NCBI RefSeq assembly: GCF_000215105.1
Contig: NC_015588.1
Span: 1,302,001-1,366,000, forward strand
Source: Isoptericola variabilis 225
Lineage (GTDB): Bacteria > Actinomycetota > Actinomycetes > Actinomycetales > Cellulomonadaceae
Direction of reading: 5' to 3'
DNA: 64,000 bases
Part shown: one piece after another, positions 8,522 to 17,144 of the stretch
Numbering within the stretch: position 1 is the first letter of the stretch
Layout of the letters: each line of letters begins with the position of its first letter
Program-made: the position numbers and the translations under genes
Notes under the pieces: generated by a model
What the model was told of the DNA's origin: nothing
The model's database searches: none
The model's input: the letters and a program-made list of their open reading frames with translations, nothing else

Positions 8522-9487
8522 ATGGACGCCGAGACGCGGACCCCGACGGACCCGGAGCTGCCGCCGCTGCCGGACGCCCTCGCGCGGGCGCTCGACGGCT
8601 TCCTCGCGCACCTGGACCACCAGCGGGGGCTCTCGGCGCACACGCGCCGGGCCTACCGGGCGGACGTCGCCGCCCTGCTGCGCTACGCGGCCCGCCACGG
8701 CGCCGACGAGCTGCAGCGGGTCGACCTCGGCGTGCTGCGCTCCTGGCTCGCCGCGCAGTCCGACCGCGGGCTCGCGCGCTCGACGCTCGCGCGGCGCGGC
8801 GCCGCGGCGCGCGCGTTCCTGCGCTGGGCGCACCGCACCGGCCTGCTGGCGACGGACCCGTCCGCGCGGCTCGCGAGCCCGAAGGTGCCGCGCACGCTGC
8901 CCACGGTCCTGACCCCCGAGGCGGCAGGCCGGCTGCTCGACGTCGCCCGCGACGACGCGGCGGCCGCCGACCCCGACGACCGGCCCGCGGCCCTGCGGGC
9001 GTGGGCCGCGGCCGAGCTGCTCTACGGGTCGGGCATCCGCGTGGGCGAGCTCGTCGCGGTGGACGTCGACGACGTCGACCCGTCCGAGCGCCTCGTGCGC
9101 GTGCTGGGCAAGGGCGGCAAGGAGCGCGTCGTGCCGTTCGGCGTGCCCGCGGCGCGCGCGGTGACCGCGTGGCTCGAGGAGGGGCGGCCCGCGGTGGCCC
9201 GCGCCGCGACCGGACCCGCGCTGCTCGTCGGCGACCGCGGCGGTCGGTGGGGGCAGCGGCAGGTGCGCGAGGCCGTGCACCGGCTCGCCGCGCGGGCGGG
9301 CGTCGACGACGTGGCGCCGCACGCGCTGCGGCACTCGGCCGCGACGCACCTGCTCGCGGGCGGGTCCGACCTGCGCTCGGTGCAGGAGGTGCTCGGTCAC
9401 GCCGACCTGGCGACGACCCAGCGCTACACCCACGTGGACGCCGAGCGGCTCCGCCGCGTCTACGCGCAGGCGTTCCCGCGCGCCTGA
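8522..9487 (+). CDS. xerC: Tyrosine recombinase XerC
   Basis: Site-specific tyrosine recombinase (321 aa) that, with XerD, resolves chromosome dimers at dif. An N-terminal SAM-like core-binding domain (about 20-110) precedes the catalytic domain. The catalytic set is complete: Arg173 in GSGIRVGEL, Lys in GKGGKERVVP, His267 and Arg270 in HALRHSAATHL, His293 in GHADLATTQRYTHV, and nucleophile Tyr302. The position after dprA is the usual actinobacterial location, which supports housekeeping XerC rather than a phage integrase. It is followed by a two-way hairpin separating it from the convergent peptidase gene. Confidence 0.93.
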   Translation: MDAETRTPTDPELPPLPDALARALDGFLAHLDHQRGLSAHTRRAYRADVAALLRYAARHGADELQRVDLGVLRSWLAAQSDRGLARSTLARRGAAARAFLRWAHRTGLLATDPSARLASPKVPRTLPTVLTPEAAGRLLDVARDDAAAADPDDRPAALRAWAAAELLYGSGIRVGELVAVDVDDVDPSERLVRVLGKGGKERVVPFGVPAARAVTAWLEEGRPAVARAATGPALLVGDRGGRWGQRQVREAVHRLAARAGVDDVAPHALRHSAATHLLAGGSDLRSVQEVLGHADLATTQRYTHVDAERLRRVYAQAFPRA

Positions 9488-9489
9488 CG

Positions 9490-9549
9490 CTGTGAGCGGA
9501 GTCTCGGCCCGTCTCCCGAGGGGGGAACGGGCCAGAAGTCCGCTCGCAG
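9490..9549. terminator. Bidirectional terminator between xerC and M23 peptidase
   Basis: A nested inverted repeat: outer arms ctgtgagcgga (9490-9500) and tccgctcgcag (9539-9549) with one G:T pair, and an inner stem ggcccgt (9506-9512) with acgggcc (9527-9533). It sits between two convergent stop codons and can serve both strands. Confidence 0.75.
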
Positions 9550-9553
9550 CGCC

Positions 9554-10117
9554 TCAGGAGAGGGGCAGGAGCACGATCGGGTCGGCGAGGCCGAGCAGGA
9601 GCATCGGGTCGAGGTAGCGCTCGCCGCGGCGCACGCCCCAGTGCAGGCAGTCCCGCGGGGCGCAGTGGCTCGGGTTGTCCGCCGTGCCCGGCGCGGTCGC
9701 GAGCGTCCCGACGACCGACCCGGCGGCGACGACGGCGCCGCGCGGGACGACGGCCTCGACCGGCTCGAGCGTCGAGCGCAGCCCGCCGTGGTGCGTGACC
9801 ACGACGACCGGCTTGCCGCCGACGACGCCGGCGAACGTCACGACGCCCCCTCCCGGCGCCGCGACCGGCTCGCCGCGCAGGGCCGCGAGGTCGACGCCGC
9901 GGTGGCCGGGGAGCCAGTCCTGCGCGGGAGGTGCGAACGGGTGCACGAGCTCGCCCGGCACGGGCCGGACCCAGCCCGCGCGGCGGGCGGCGGCCGCGTC
10001 CTCGGTGCCCGCTCGGGGGCTCGCGTCCGTCGCGGCCGGGGCGGCGGCCGCCGCGGGCCCGAGCAGGAGAAGGACCGAGAGCAGGGCGCCGAGCGCGCGC
10101 ACGGTGGGCGTCGTCAT
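9554..10117 (-). CDS. Secreted M23 (LytM-type) peptidase
   Basis: A 187-residue exported protein with an Ala/Leu-rich signal peptide in its first 28 residues. The peptidase M23 fold is visible: GHRGVDLAALRGEPVAAPGGGVV (first zinc His and Asp), VVVVTHHGGLRSTLEPVE, and the final CLHWGVRRG segment with the distal His. Family members cleave peptidoglycan cross-bridges or regulate amidases. Two cysteines in HCAPRDCLHWG could form a disulfide. The ATG at 10117 is chosen because the signal peptide begins there; the longer frame upstream lacks a plausible start. A GACGCT hexamer (10124-10129, minus strand) lies six bases before the ATG. It is divergent from rpsB. Confidence 0.88.
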   Translation of the reverse strand: MTTPTVRALGALLSVLLLLGPAAAAAPAATDASPRAGTEDAAAARRAGWVRPVPGELVHPFAPPAQDWLPGHRGVDLAALRGEPVAAPGGGVVTFAGVVGGKPVVVVTHHGGLRSTLEPVEAVVPRGAVVAAGSVVGTLATAPGTADNPSHCAPRDCLHWGVRRGERYLDPMLLLGLADPIVLLPLS

Positions 10118-10608
10118 GACCGCAGCGTCCTGGCCCGGCCGGGGTACCGTCGTCGGGCGCACCGCGCGCGGTGGACGACGTGCCCGCCGTGCCGCCTGGG
10201 GGCGGGCTCGCCCGGGCGCCGTCGCCTGCGGCGACGTGCCGCACACCACGCACGGGCCGCGCACGAGCCCGCGGCCGCCGTCGGGTAGACTGACCGCTGC
10301 GATCGGCGCGTGCGCCCGCTCCTCCCTCTCGCCGGACAGCTCGGCGTGCCGGGAACCGGGAGCGCCCGTCCGGTCGACATCGCGCGTCACGAACGCGCCG
10401 GCGGCCCAGGCCGCCGGGCGCGGCCGCGTCGGCAGCGGTCCGCAGGTCCTCCGGGGCAGGCGGTGCCGGCCCGGCGTGACGCCAGGGGTGCCGGGTCCGA
10501 TGCCCGTCACCGACAACCGAGTACCGCGACCGGGTCCGCACGCGACCGGTCGCCCGACGCGCGTGCGCACCGGGAGGATCCCGGGCCACGCGGCGAAAGG
10601 AACCCGTC
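10118..10608 (+). promoter_or_regulatory. Divergent intergenic region and long rpsB leader
   Basis: This 491-bp stretch has no credible gene. A tagact hexamer at 10286-10291 is the best -10 for rpsB and would give a leader of about 310 nt, unusually long for this window. The leader contains short GC hairpins such as ggcggc/gccgcc around 10400-10415, and ends with gaaagga (10595-10601) as the rpsB ribosome binding site. The left part is the peptidase promoter region. A long untranslated leader before rpsB is compatible with S2 autoregulation, but no known leader motif was recognised. Confidence 0.5.
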
Positions 10609-11565
10609 ATGGCCGTCGTGACCATGCGCCAGCTCCTCGAGAGCGGTGTCCACTTCGGGCACCAGACCCGCCGTTGGAACCCGAAGATGAAGCGGTTCAT
10701 CTTCACCGAGCGCAACGGCATCTACATCGTCGACCTCCAGCAGTCGCTGTCGTACATCGACCGCGCCTACGAGTTCGTCAGCCAGACCGTCGCCCACGGC
10801 GGCACGATCCTCTTCGTCGGCACCAAGAAGCAGGCGCAGGAGCCCGTCGCCGAGCAGGCGTCCCGCGTCGGCATGCCGTACGTGAACCACCGCTGGCTCG
10901 GTGGCATGCTCACCAACTTCTCCACCGTGCACAAGCGCCTCCAGCGCCTCAAGGAGCTCGAGGAGATCGACTTCGACGACGTCGCCGGCTCCGGCCTGAC
11001 GAAGAAGGAGCTCCTCGTCCTGCGTCGCGAGAAGGACAAGCTCGCGCGCACGCTGGGCGGCATCCGTGACATGGCCAAGACGCCGTCGGCGATCTGGGTC
11101 GTGGACACCAACAAGGAGCACCTCGCCGTCGACGAGGCCCGCAAGCTGGGCATCCCCGTCGTGGCGATCCTCGACACCAACTGCGACCCCGACCTGGTCG
11201 ACTACGCGATCCCGGGCAACGACGACGCGATCCGCTCCGTCACGCTGCTCACGCGCGTGATCGCCGACGCCGTCGCCGAGGGCCTGCTGCAGCGCCACTC
11301 GGGCCGCAAGGGCGACGCCGCCGAGGCCGAGGCCGAGCCGCTCGCCGAGTGGGAGCGCGAGCTCCTCGCCGGCGCCGAGGCGCAGGCCGGGGCCGTCCAG
11401 GAGGCCGTCGAGACCCAGGCCGAGGAGCAGGTCGAGGCCGCCGAGGCCGCGCCGGAGGCCGCCGCGACGCAGGGCGCCTCGGGCGCCGAGGACGCGGTCG
11501 CGCCGGGTGCGGACGCCGCGCCGGCCGTCGACGCCGCCGCCGAGGCCGCCGAGAAGTCCGAGTGA
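10609..11565 (+). CDS. rpsB: 30S ribosomal protein S2
   Basis: Small-subunit protein S2 (318 aa), needed late in 30S assembly and for S1 binding. Family motifs are [22 protein letters not shown], read here as [18 protein letters not shown], then [12 protein letters not shown] and [15 protein letters not shown]. After about residue 240 the chain becomes an Ala/Glu-rich acidic tail, a common actinobacterial extension. The ATG has a gaaagga Shine-Dalgarno at 10595-10601. tsf follows after a 12-bp perfect hairpin, so the rpsB:tsf ratio may be set by attenuation. Confidence 0.97.
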   Translation: MAVVTMRQLLESGVHFGHQTRRWNPKMKRFIFTERNGIYIVDLQQSLSYIDRAYEFVSQTVAHGGTILFVGTKKQAQEPVAEQASRVGMPYVNHRWLGGMLTNFSTVHKRLQRLKELEEIDFDDVAGSGLTKKELLVLRREKDKLARTLGGIRDMAKTPSAIWVVDTNKEHLAVDEARKLGIPVVAILDTNCDPDLVDYAIPGNDDAIRSVTLLTRVIADAVAEGLLQRHSGRKGDAAEAEAEPLAEWERELLAGAEAQAGAVQEAVETQAEEQVEAAEAAPEAAATQGASGAEDAVAPGADAAPAVDAAAEAAEKSE

Positions 11566-11570
11566 GGTCC

Positions 11571-11601
11571 CGCGGGCCGGCCGCGCGTCGGCCGGCCCGC
11601 G
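11571..11601 (+). terminator. rpsB-tsf intergenic hairpin (attenuator)
   Basis: A perfect 12-bp G:C stem (11571-11582 with 11590-11601, loop gcgcgtc) lies just after the rpsB stop. There is no T tract and no obvious promoter before tsf, so it more likely attenuates or marks an RNA-processing site than fully terminates. Confidence 0.6.
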
Positions 11602-11676
11602 CCCTCGCGGCACCACATCCTCCCGCCCGCGCCACCCGCCCGGCGGGAACCGAACCAGCACGGAGGACATCCCCCC

Positions 11677-12516
11677 ATGGCGAACTACACCGCCGCTGAC
11701 ATCAAGGCGCTCCGCGAGCGCACCGGTGCCGGCATGCTCGACGTCAAGAAGGCGCTCGACGAGGCCGGCGGCGACGCCGAGCAGGCCGTCGAGATCATCC
11801 GCAAGAAGGGCCTCGCCCGCGCCGCCAAGCGCGAGGGCAACGCCACCTCCGAGGGCCTGGTCGCCGTCAAGGTCACCGACGGCGAGTCGGGTCAGGTCGC
11901 CACGATGATCGAGGTCAACTCCGAGACCGACTTCGTCGCCAAGAACGAGAAGTTCATCGCGCTGGCCGAGCAGGTGCTCGAGGCCGTGCACGCCGCGGGC
12001 GCCGCCGACCTCGACGCCGCCCTGGCCGCGCCGGCCGCCGAGGGCACCGTCGCCGACCTGGTGGCCGCCCAGGGCGCCACCATGGGCGAGAAGATCGTCC
12101 TGCGCCGCGTCGCCCGGGTCGAGGGCCCGCGCATCACGACGTACCTGCACAAGACGGCCAAGGACCTGCCGCCGTCGATCGGCGTGCTCGTCGTCACCGA
12201 CGAGGCGGCCGAGCCGGTCGCCAAGGACGTCGCGCAGCACGTCGCGGCCATGGCGCCGAAGTACCTCACCCGCGAGGACGTCCCCGCCGACGTCGTCGAG
12301 AAGGAGCGCGAGATCGCGCGCGAGGTCTCGATCTCCGAGGGCAAGCCGGAGGCCGCCCTGCCGAAGATCGTCGAGGGTCGCCTCAACGGCTTCTTCAAGG
12401 AGGCCGTCCTGGTCGACCAGCCGCTGGCCAAGGACCCGAAGACGACGGTCGCCAAGCACGTCGCCTCGACCGGCGGTCAGCTCACGGGCTTCGTCCGCTT
12501 CCGCGTCGGCAACTGA
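11677..12516 (+). CDS. tsf: Elongation factor Ts
   Basis: EF-Ts (279 aa), the guanine nucleotide exchange factor of EF-Tu. The N-terminal UBA-like domain reads [27 protein letters not shown] (seen as [19 protein letters not shown]), and the core contains the [10 protein letters not shown] motif that contacts EF-Tu. The dimerisation region and C-terminal module are present and length is normal. A ggagg Shine-Dalgarno lies at 11662-11666. It is transcribed with rpsB and closed by one of the strongest hairpins in the window. Confidence 0.97.
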   Translation: MANYTAADIKALRERTGAGMLDVKKALDEAGGDAEQAVEIIRKKGLARAAKREGNATSEGLVAVKVTDGESGQVATMIEVNSETDFVAKNEKFIALAEQVLEAVHAAGAADLDAALAAPAAEGTVADLVAAQGATMGEKIVLRRVARVEGPRITTYLHKTAKDLPPSIGVLVVTDEAAEPVAKDVAQHVAAMAPKYLTREDVPADVVEKEREIAREVSISEGKPEAALPKIVEGRLNGFFKEAVLVDQPLAKDPKTTVAKHVASTGGQLTGFVRFRVGN

Positions 12517-12523
12517 CGCACCA

Positions 12524-12564
12524 CCGCGGCCCGGCCGCACCCTCGCGGTGCGGCCGGGCCGCGG
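12524..12564. terminator. Strong terminator after tsf
   Basis: A perfect 18-bp inverted repeat (12524-12541 and 12547-12564) with a five-base loop ctcgc, directly after the tsf stop. It is entirely stem-driven with no T run. Confidence 0.85.
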
Positions 12565-12676
12565 CGTGTCCGCCGCCGTCGCGCGGCGGGCGCGCGCATC
12601 CGGTGCCAGGATGCGCGGGGGACCCTCACCTTCGACCGGGCGGCGGCACCCGCCCGGGAACGCACAGAGACGGACG

Positions 12677-13456
12677 GTGGCGCACGTGACCCAGACCGAC
12701 GAGACCCGGCCCGAGCCGACGACCACGGGATCGCCCCTGAAGGACCCCGGCACCCGGCGCGTCCTGCTCAAGCTGTCCGGCGAGACGTTCGGCGGCGGCA
12801 GCGTCGGCCTGGCGACCGACGTCGTGCGCCGCGTGGCCCACGAGATCGGCTCGGCCGTGCGCCAGGGCGTGCAGGTCGCGATCGTCGTCGGCGGCGGCAA
12901 CTTCTTCCGCGGCGCCGAGCTGTCGCGCGCGGGGCTCGACCGGGCCCGCGCCGACTACATGGGCATGCTCGGCACGGTCATGAACTGCCTGGCGCTCCAG
13001 GACTTCCTCGAGCAGGACGGCGTGACGACGCGCGTGCAGACCGCGATCACCATGGGGCAGGTCGCCGAGCCGTACATCCCGCTGCGCGCGATCCGGCACC
13101 TGGAGAAGGGGCGCGTCGTGATCTTCGGCGCGGGCGCCGGCATGCCGTACTTCTCGACCGACACCGTCTCGGTCCAGCGCGCCCTGGAGACGCACTGCGA
13201 CGAGGTCCTCATGGGCAAGAACGGCGTGGACGGCGTCTACAGCGCGGACCCGCGCACGAACCCCGAGGCCGAGAAGCTGGACCACCTGACGTACACGGAC
13301 GCGCTCGTGCGCGGGCTCAACGTCATGGACGCCACCGCGCTGTCGCTGTGCCGCGACAACGGCGTGCGCATGCGCGTCTTCGGCCTCGAGGAGCCGGGTA
13401 ACGTGACCCGTGCCCTCCTGGGCGAGAAGATTGGCACACTGGTCACGACGGACTGA
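12677..13456 (+). CDS. pyrH: UMP kinase
   Basis: Uridylate kinase (259 aa) of the amino-acid kinase family, converting UMP to UDP for pyrimidine nucleotide synthesis. Signatures are [45 protein letters not shown] and [14 protein letters not shown]. The N-terminus has about 20 extra residues. The GTG at 12677 is favoured because gagacgga sits just upstream; the GTG at 12686 is an in-frame alternative. It follows the tsf terminator and leads into frr, as is usual in bacteria. Confidence 0.93.
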   Translation: MAHVTQTDETRPEPTTTGSPLKDPGTRRVLLKLSGETFGGGSVGLATDVVRRVAHEIGSAVRQGVQVAIVVGGGNFFRGAELSRAGLDRARADYMGMLGTVMNCLALQDFLEQDGVTTRVQTAITMGQVAEPYIPLRAIRHLEKGRVVIFGAGAGMPYFSTDTVSVQRALETHCDEVLMGKNGVDGVYSADPRTNPEAEKLDHLTYTDALVRGLNVMDATALSLCRDNGVRMRVFGLEEPGNVTRALLGEKIGTLVTTD

Positions 13457-13518
13457 CGCGGCTCCGGCCTGCGCAGACGACGACCACCGACGACCTGACG
13501 AACGACAAGGAGCACCGG

Positions 13519-14076
13519 GTGATCGACGACACCCTCCTCGAGGCCGAGGAGAAGATGGACAGGGCGATCGAGGTCGCCAAGGAGGAGTTCGCGGGCATCC
13601 GCACGGGGCGCGCGAACTCGGGCATGTTCGCGAAGATCACCGTCGACTACTACGGCGCCCCGACGCCGCTGCAGCAGCTCGCGTCCTTCAACATCCCCGA
13701 CGCGCGCACGGTGCTCATCTCGCCGTTCGACAAGAGCTCGATGGCGGCGATCGAGAAGGCGCTGCGGGACTCGGACCTGGGCGTCAACCCGTCGAACGAC
13801 GGCAACGCGATCCGCGTGGTCATGCCCGCGCTGACCGAGGAGCGCCGCCGCGACTACGTGAAGATGGCCAAGACGAAGGCGGAGGAGGCGCGCGTCTCGG
13901 TGCGCAACGTCCGCCGCAAGGCCAAGGAGGAGCTCGACCGCATCGTCCGCGACGGCGAGGCCGGCGAGGACGAGGTGGCCCGGGCCGAGAAGGAGCTCGA
14001 GGCGCTCACCAAGAAGCACGTCGAGACCATCGACCACCTCCTCGCGGGCAAGGAGAGCGAGCTGCTCGAGGTCTGA
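13519..14076 (+). CDS. frr: Ribosome recycling factor
   Basis: RRF (185 aa) splits post-termination ribosomes together with EF-G. The two-domain protein shows the helical segments [21 protein letters not shown] and [24 protein letters not shown] (cited as [12 protein letters not shown] and [18 protein letters not shown]) and normal length. The GTG start is fixed by aaggag at 13507-13512. The TGA overlaps the cdsA ATG by one base. Confidence 0.97.
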   Translation: MIDDTLLEAEEKMDRAIEVAKEEFAGIRTGRANSGMFAKITVDYYGAPTPLQQLASFNIPDARTVLISPFDKSSMAAIEKALRDSDLGVNPSNDGNAIRVVMPALTEERRRDYVKMAKTKAEEARVSVRNVRRKAKEELDRIVRDGEAGEDEVARAEKELEALTKKHVETIDHLLAGKESELLEV

Positions 14077-14948
14077 TGGCCGACCACCATCCCCTCGAGC
14101 CGGCCGGGACCGGCGGGCCCGTCGACACCCCCGCCGGCCGGTCGTCCCGGGCCGGGCGCAACCTGCCGGCGGCCGTCGCCGTCGGCGTCGGCCTCCTCGC
14201 GGTGCTCGCCGCCTCGCTCTGGTTCCGCCCCGAGCCGTTCGTCGCGCTCGTCGTCGTCGTGGTCGGCGCGGGCCTGTGGGAGCTGCGCCAGGCCTTCGCC
14301 CGGCGCGCGATCGACCTGCCGCTGCTGCCGCTGCTCGTCGGGGCGGCGGGCATGCAGGTGTCGGCGTGGGCGTCGGGCGCCGAGGCGCTGCTCGTCGCGT
14401 ACTTCCTCACGGTCGGCGCGGTCGTCGTGTGGCGCGTCGTCGACGGCCAGGGGCCGCAGGCGCTGCGCGACGCCGCGGCCGCGGTCTTCGCGGCCACCTA
14501 CGTCCCGCTCCTGGCGGGCTTCGTCGTGCTCCTGCTCGACCAGCCCGACGGCGAGCTGCGCGTCGTGCTGTTCGTGCTGCTCGCGGTGGCGAACGACACG
14601 GGCGGGTACGCCGCGGGCGTGCTGCTCGGGCGCCACCCGCTGGCCCCGACGGTCAGCCCCAAGAAGAGCTGGGAGGGCCTCGGCGGCTCGGTCGTGCTCG
14701 CGGTGCTCGTGGGCGTCGTCGGCGCGGTCTACCTGCTCGAGCTGAGCCCGCTCCTGGGCGTCGCGCTCGGCGTCCTGACCGCCGTGACGGCGACCGTGGG
14801 GGACCTGGCGGAGTCGCTCGTCAAGCGGGACCTAGAATTGAAGGACATGGGTTCGCTGCTCCCGGGTCACGGGGGCGTGCTGGACCGCATCGACTCGCTC
14901 CTCGTCACCGCCCCGTTCGTGTACCTCGTGCTGTCGGTGGCCGCCTAA
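14076..14948 (+). CDS. cdsA: Phosphatidate cytidylyltransferase
   Basis: CDP-diacylglycerol synthase (290 aa), which makes CDP-DAG from CTP and phosphatidic acid at the membrane. About eight hydrophobic segments are visible. The C-terminal signature is complete: SLVKRDLELKDMGSLLPGHGG followed by VLDRIDSLL (quoted as SLVKRDLELKD and GHGGVLDRID). The product feeds PgsA, encoded later in the window. The ATG overlaps the frr stop (TGATG). Confidence 0.94.
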   Translation: MADHHPLEPAGTGGPVDTPAGRSSRAGRNLPAAVAVGVGLLAVLAASLWFRPEPFVALVVVVVGAGLWELRQAFARRAIDLPLLPLLVGAAGMQVSAWASGAEALLVAYFLTVGAVVVWRVVDGQGPQALRDAAAAVFAATYVPLLAGFVVLLLDQPDGELRVVLFVLLAVANDTGGYAAGVLLGRHPLAPTVSPKKSWEGLGGSVVLAVLVGVVGAVYLLELSPLLGVALGVLTAVTATVGDLAESLVKRDLELKDMGSLLPGHGGVLDRIDSLLVTAPFVYLVLSVAA

Positions 14949-14957
14949 GGAACTCAC

Positions 14958-16133
14958 ATGCCTGCTCGCCCCGCGCCGACCGTCCTCGGCGTCCCCGCCG
15001 TCCGCCCGTCGGACGAGACCGCGCCGATCCCGCTGCAGATGGCCCCGCGCCGGCGCGGCAAGCCGCCGCGGCACTTCGCCGACCTCACGCCCGACGAGCG
15101 CGTCGCGTCGGTCGTCGCGATGGGGGAGAAGCCTTTCCGGGCCAAGCAGCTCGCGACGCACTACTTCACGCACCACACGTCCGACCCCGAGCAGATGACG
15201 GACCTGCCGAAGGCGACGCGCGACGAGCTCGCGACCACGCTCTTCCCGCCGCTCATCCGCCCGACGCGGCGCCTCGAGGCCGACGGCGGCACCACGGTCA
15301 AGACCCTGTGGCACCTGTTCGACGACGCCAAGGTCGAGTCGGTGCTCATGCGCTACCCGCACCGGACCACGCTGTGCGTGTCGTCGCAGGCGGGGTGCGG
15401 CATGGCCTGCCCGTTCTGCGCCACGGGTCAGCTGGGGCTGACGCGCAACCTGTCGACCGCGGAGATCCTGGAGCAGGTGCGCGCCGCCTTCCGCTCGCTC
15501 GGCGACGGCGAGATCCCCGGCGGCCCGACGCGGCTCAACAACCTCGTGTTCATGGGCATGGGCGAGCCGCTGGCCAACTACAAGGCGGTCATCGAGACGG
15601 TCCGGGCGCTCGTCGCACCGGAGCCCGCGGGCTTCGGGATGTCGGCGCGCAACGTCACGGTCTCGACCGTCGGGCTCGTGCCCGCGATGCGCCGGCTCGC
15701 CGACGAGGGCATCCCCGTCACGCTCGCGCTGAGCCTGCACGCGCCCGACGACGACCTGCGCAGCGAGCTCGTGCCGATCAACACCCGCTGGAGCGTCGAC
15801 GAGGCGCTCGACGCCGCGCGGCACTACTTCGAGGTCACCGGCCGCCGCGTCTCGATCGAGTACGCGCTGATCAAGGACATGAACGACCACGCGTGGCGCG
15901 CCGACCTCCTGGGGGAGAAGCTCAACGCCCGCGGCAAGGGCTGGGTGCACGTCAACCCCATCCCGCTCAACCCCACGCCGGGCTCCATCTGGACCGCGAG
16001 CGAGCGTTCCGTGGAGGAGGAGTTCGTGGCACGATTGCGCGGGCACGGCATCCCCACCACGATCCGTGACACCCGCGGGAGCGACATCGACGGCGCCTGC
16101 GGGCAGCTGGCCGCCGAGGAGGACGACGAGTGA
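14958..16133 (+). CDS. rlmN: Dual-specificity RNA methyltransferase RlmN
   Basis: Radical-SAM enzyme (391 aa) that methylates C2 of A2503 in 23S rRNA and A37 of some tRNAs. The Fe-S cluster cysteines are Cys147, Cys151 and Cys154 in [13 protein letters not shown]. Other marks are [14 protein letters not shown], the [10 protein letters not shown] strand and the PLNPTPGS end, and the catalytic-cysteine region near [11 protein letters not shown]. The ATG follows cdsA after nine bases with aagga upstream. The stop overlaps the next start by four bases. Confidence 0.96.
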   Translation: MPARPAPTVLGVPAVRPSDETAPIPLQMAPRRRGKPPRHFADLTPDERVASVVAMGEKPFRAKQLATHYFTHHTSDPEQMTDLPKATRDELATTLFPPLIRPTRRLEADGGTTVKTLWHLFDDAKVESVLMRYPHRTTLCVSSQAGCGMACPFCATGQLGLTRNLSTAEILEQVRAAFRSLGDGEIPGGPTRLNNLVFMGMGEPLANYKAVIETVRALVAPEPAGFGMSARNVTVSTVGLVPAMRRLADEGIPVTLALSLHAPDDDLRSELVPINTRWSVDEALDAARHYFEVTGRRVSIEYALIKDMNDHAWRADLLGEKLNARGKGWVHVNPIPLNPTPGSIWTASERSVEEEFVARLRGHGIPTTIRDTRGSDIDGACGQLAAEEDDE

Positions 16134-16681
16134 GTTCCCTGTTCAGCAGCGTGTCGGCGCTGCGCACCGGGTACGACAAGGACGAGGTCGACGAGTTCTT
16201 CGACCACGCGCGGCAGGCCTACGAGGGCCGCACCCCCGAGCCGCTGACGAGCGCCGACATCCAGGCCTCGACGTTCGACCTGGTGCGCGGCGGCTACAAC
16301 ACGCACGAGGTCGACGCCGCGCTGGACCGGCTCGAGGCGGCGTTCATCGCGCGCCAGCGCGCCGAGTACGTGGCTGCGCACGGCCAGGAGGCGTGGATGC
16401 AGGCGCTCGCCGAGCGCGCCCGCACGCTGTACGGGCGGCTGGGCCGCCCCGACGGGCTGCGGTTCGCGCCGGCCGAGCGGGGGCAGCCGGCGTACGACAA
16501 GGACGACGTCGACGCGCTGTGCGACCGGCTCACCGCCTACTTCGACCGGCAGGAGCCGCTGACGGCGGCCGAGATCCGCTCCGCGACCTTCGGTCGGACC
16601 AAGGGCGCCGACGGGTACGCCGAGGGGCCGGTCGACGCCTTCTTCGCGCGCGCGATCGAGGTGCTGCTCGGCGTCGAGTGA
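16130..16681 (+). CDS. DivIVA-domain repeat protein
   Basis: A 183-residue protein carrying four short DivIVA-like motifs: [12 protein letters not shown] (near residue 14), [14 protein letters not shown] (near 56), [14 protein letters not shown] (near 122) and [14 protein letters not shown] (near 163). This motif occurs in the N-termini of DivIVA/Wag31 polar-growth proteins. Here it recurs without the long coiled coil of a true DivIVA, so it is probably an actinobacterial accessory protein linked to cell envelope or division; that role is inferred. The GTG overlaps the rlmN stop by four bases, implying one operon. Confidence 0.8.
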   Translation: MSSLFSSVSALRTGYDKDEVDEFFDHARQAYEGRTPEPLTSADIQASTFDLVRGGYNTHEVDAALDRLEAAFIARQRAEYVAAHGQEAWMQALAERARTLYGRLGRPDGLRFAPAERGQPAYDKDDVDALCDRLTAYFDRQEPLTAAEIRSATFGRTKGADGYAEGPVDAFFARAIEVLLGVE

Positions 16682-16699
16682 CGCCGCGCCCCCGGCGCG

Positions 16700-17074
16700 T
16701 CAGCCCTCCGGCAGGAGCGCGGCGTGCTCGGTGCGCGCGAGCACGTCGCGGATCGTGTCGCGGCTGCGCGTGAGGCACGCGATGCGGTCCTCGATCCCGC
16801 CGAGCTCGGCCGCGAGCAGCTCGGCGACCTGGCGCGGGCACGTCGGCCGCGCCTGCGCGCGGGCGTCCTCCATGTCGAGCAGCACCTTGACCAGGCGTGT
16901 CGGCAACCCCGACTGGACGAGGCCCGCGACGCGGCGCACGCGCTCGACGTGCTCCTCGCCGTACTCGCGGTAGCCGTTCGCCGCGCGCGGGGCCGCGAGC
17001 AGCCCCTGCTGCTCGTAGTAGCGCACGAGGCGCGGCGCCACGCCCGTGCGCTCCGCCAGCTCACCGATCTTCAC
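16700..17074 (-). CDS. MerR-family transcriptional regulator
   Basis: A 124-residue MerR regulator. The winged-helix HTH is KIGELAERTGVAPRLVRYYEQQGLL, recognised by GELAERTG and VRYYEQQGLL, followed by the RxNGYREYGEEHVERV wing and a coiled-coil dimerisation helix. Effector-domain cysteines are limited to two (PTCPRQ and IACLTR), which is not a clear metal-binding set. The GTG at 17074 is chosen because ggagg lies just upstream on the minus strand. It diverges from an MFS pump across a 70-bp gap holding a perfect palindromic operator, so it very likely controls that pump and itself. Confidence 0.88.
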   Translation of the reverse strand: MKIGELAERTGVAPRLVRYYEQQGLLAAPRAANGYREYGEEHVERVRRVAGLVQSGLPTRLVKVLLDMEDARAQARPTCPRQVAELLAAELGGIEDRIACLTRSRDTIRDVLARTEHAALLPEG

Positions 17075-17105
17075 GGCCGCCTCCCACGGTCCCGGCGCGG
17101 GGACC

Positions 17106-17127
17106 TTGACATTGACATCAATGTCAA
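17106..17127. promoter_or_regulatory. Palindromic operator for the MerR regulator
   Basis: Ten-base arms ttgacattga (17106-17115) and tcaatgtcaa (17118-17127) flank the dinucleotide ca, making a perfect AT-rich palindrome in otherwise GC-rich DNA. The left arm starts with a consensus -35 ttgaca, and a weak -10 (ttaccg, 17131-17136) would lie 19 bp away, the stretched spacing expected for MerR activation. The right arm offers a ttgaca on the opposite strand as well. Confidence 0.75.
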
Positions 17128-17144
17128 ACTTTACCGTCGTCGTC

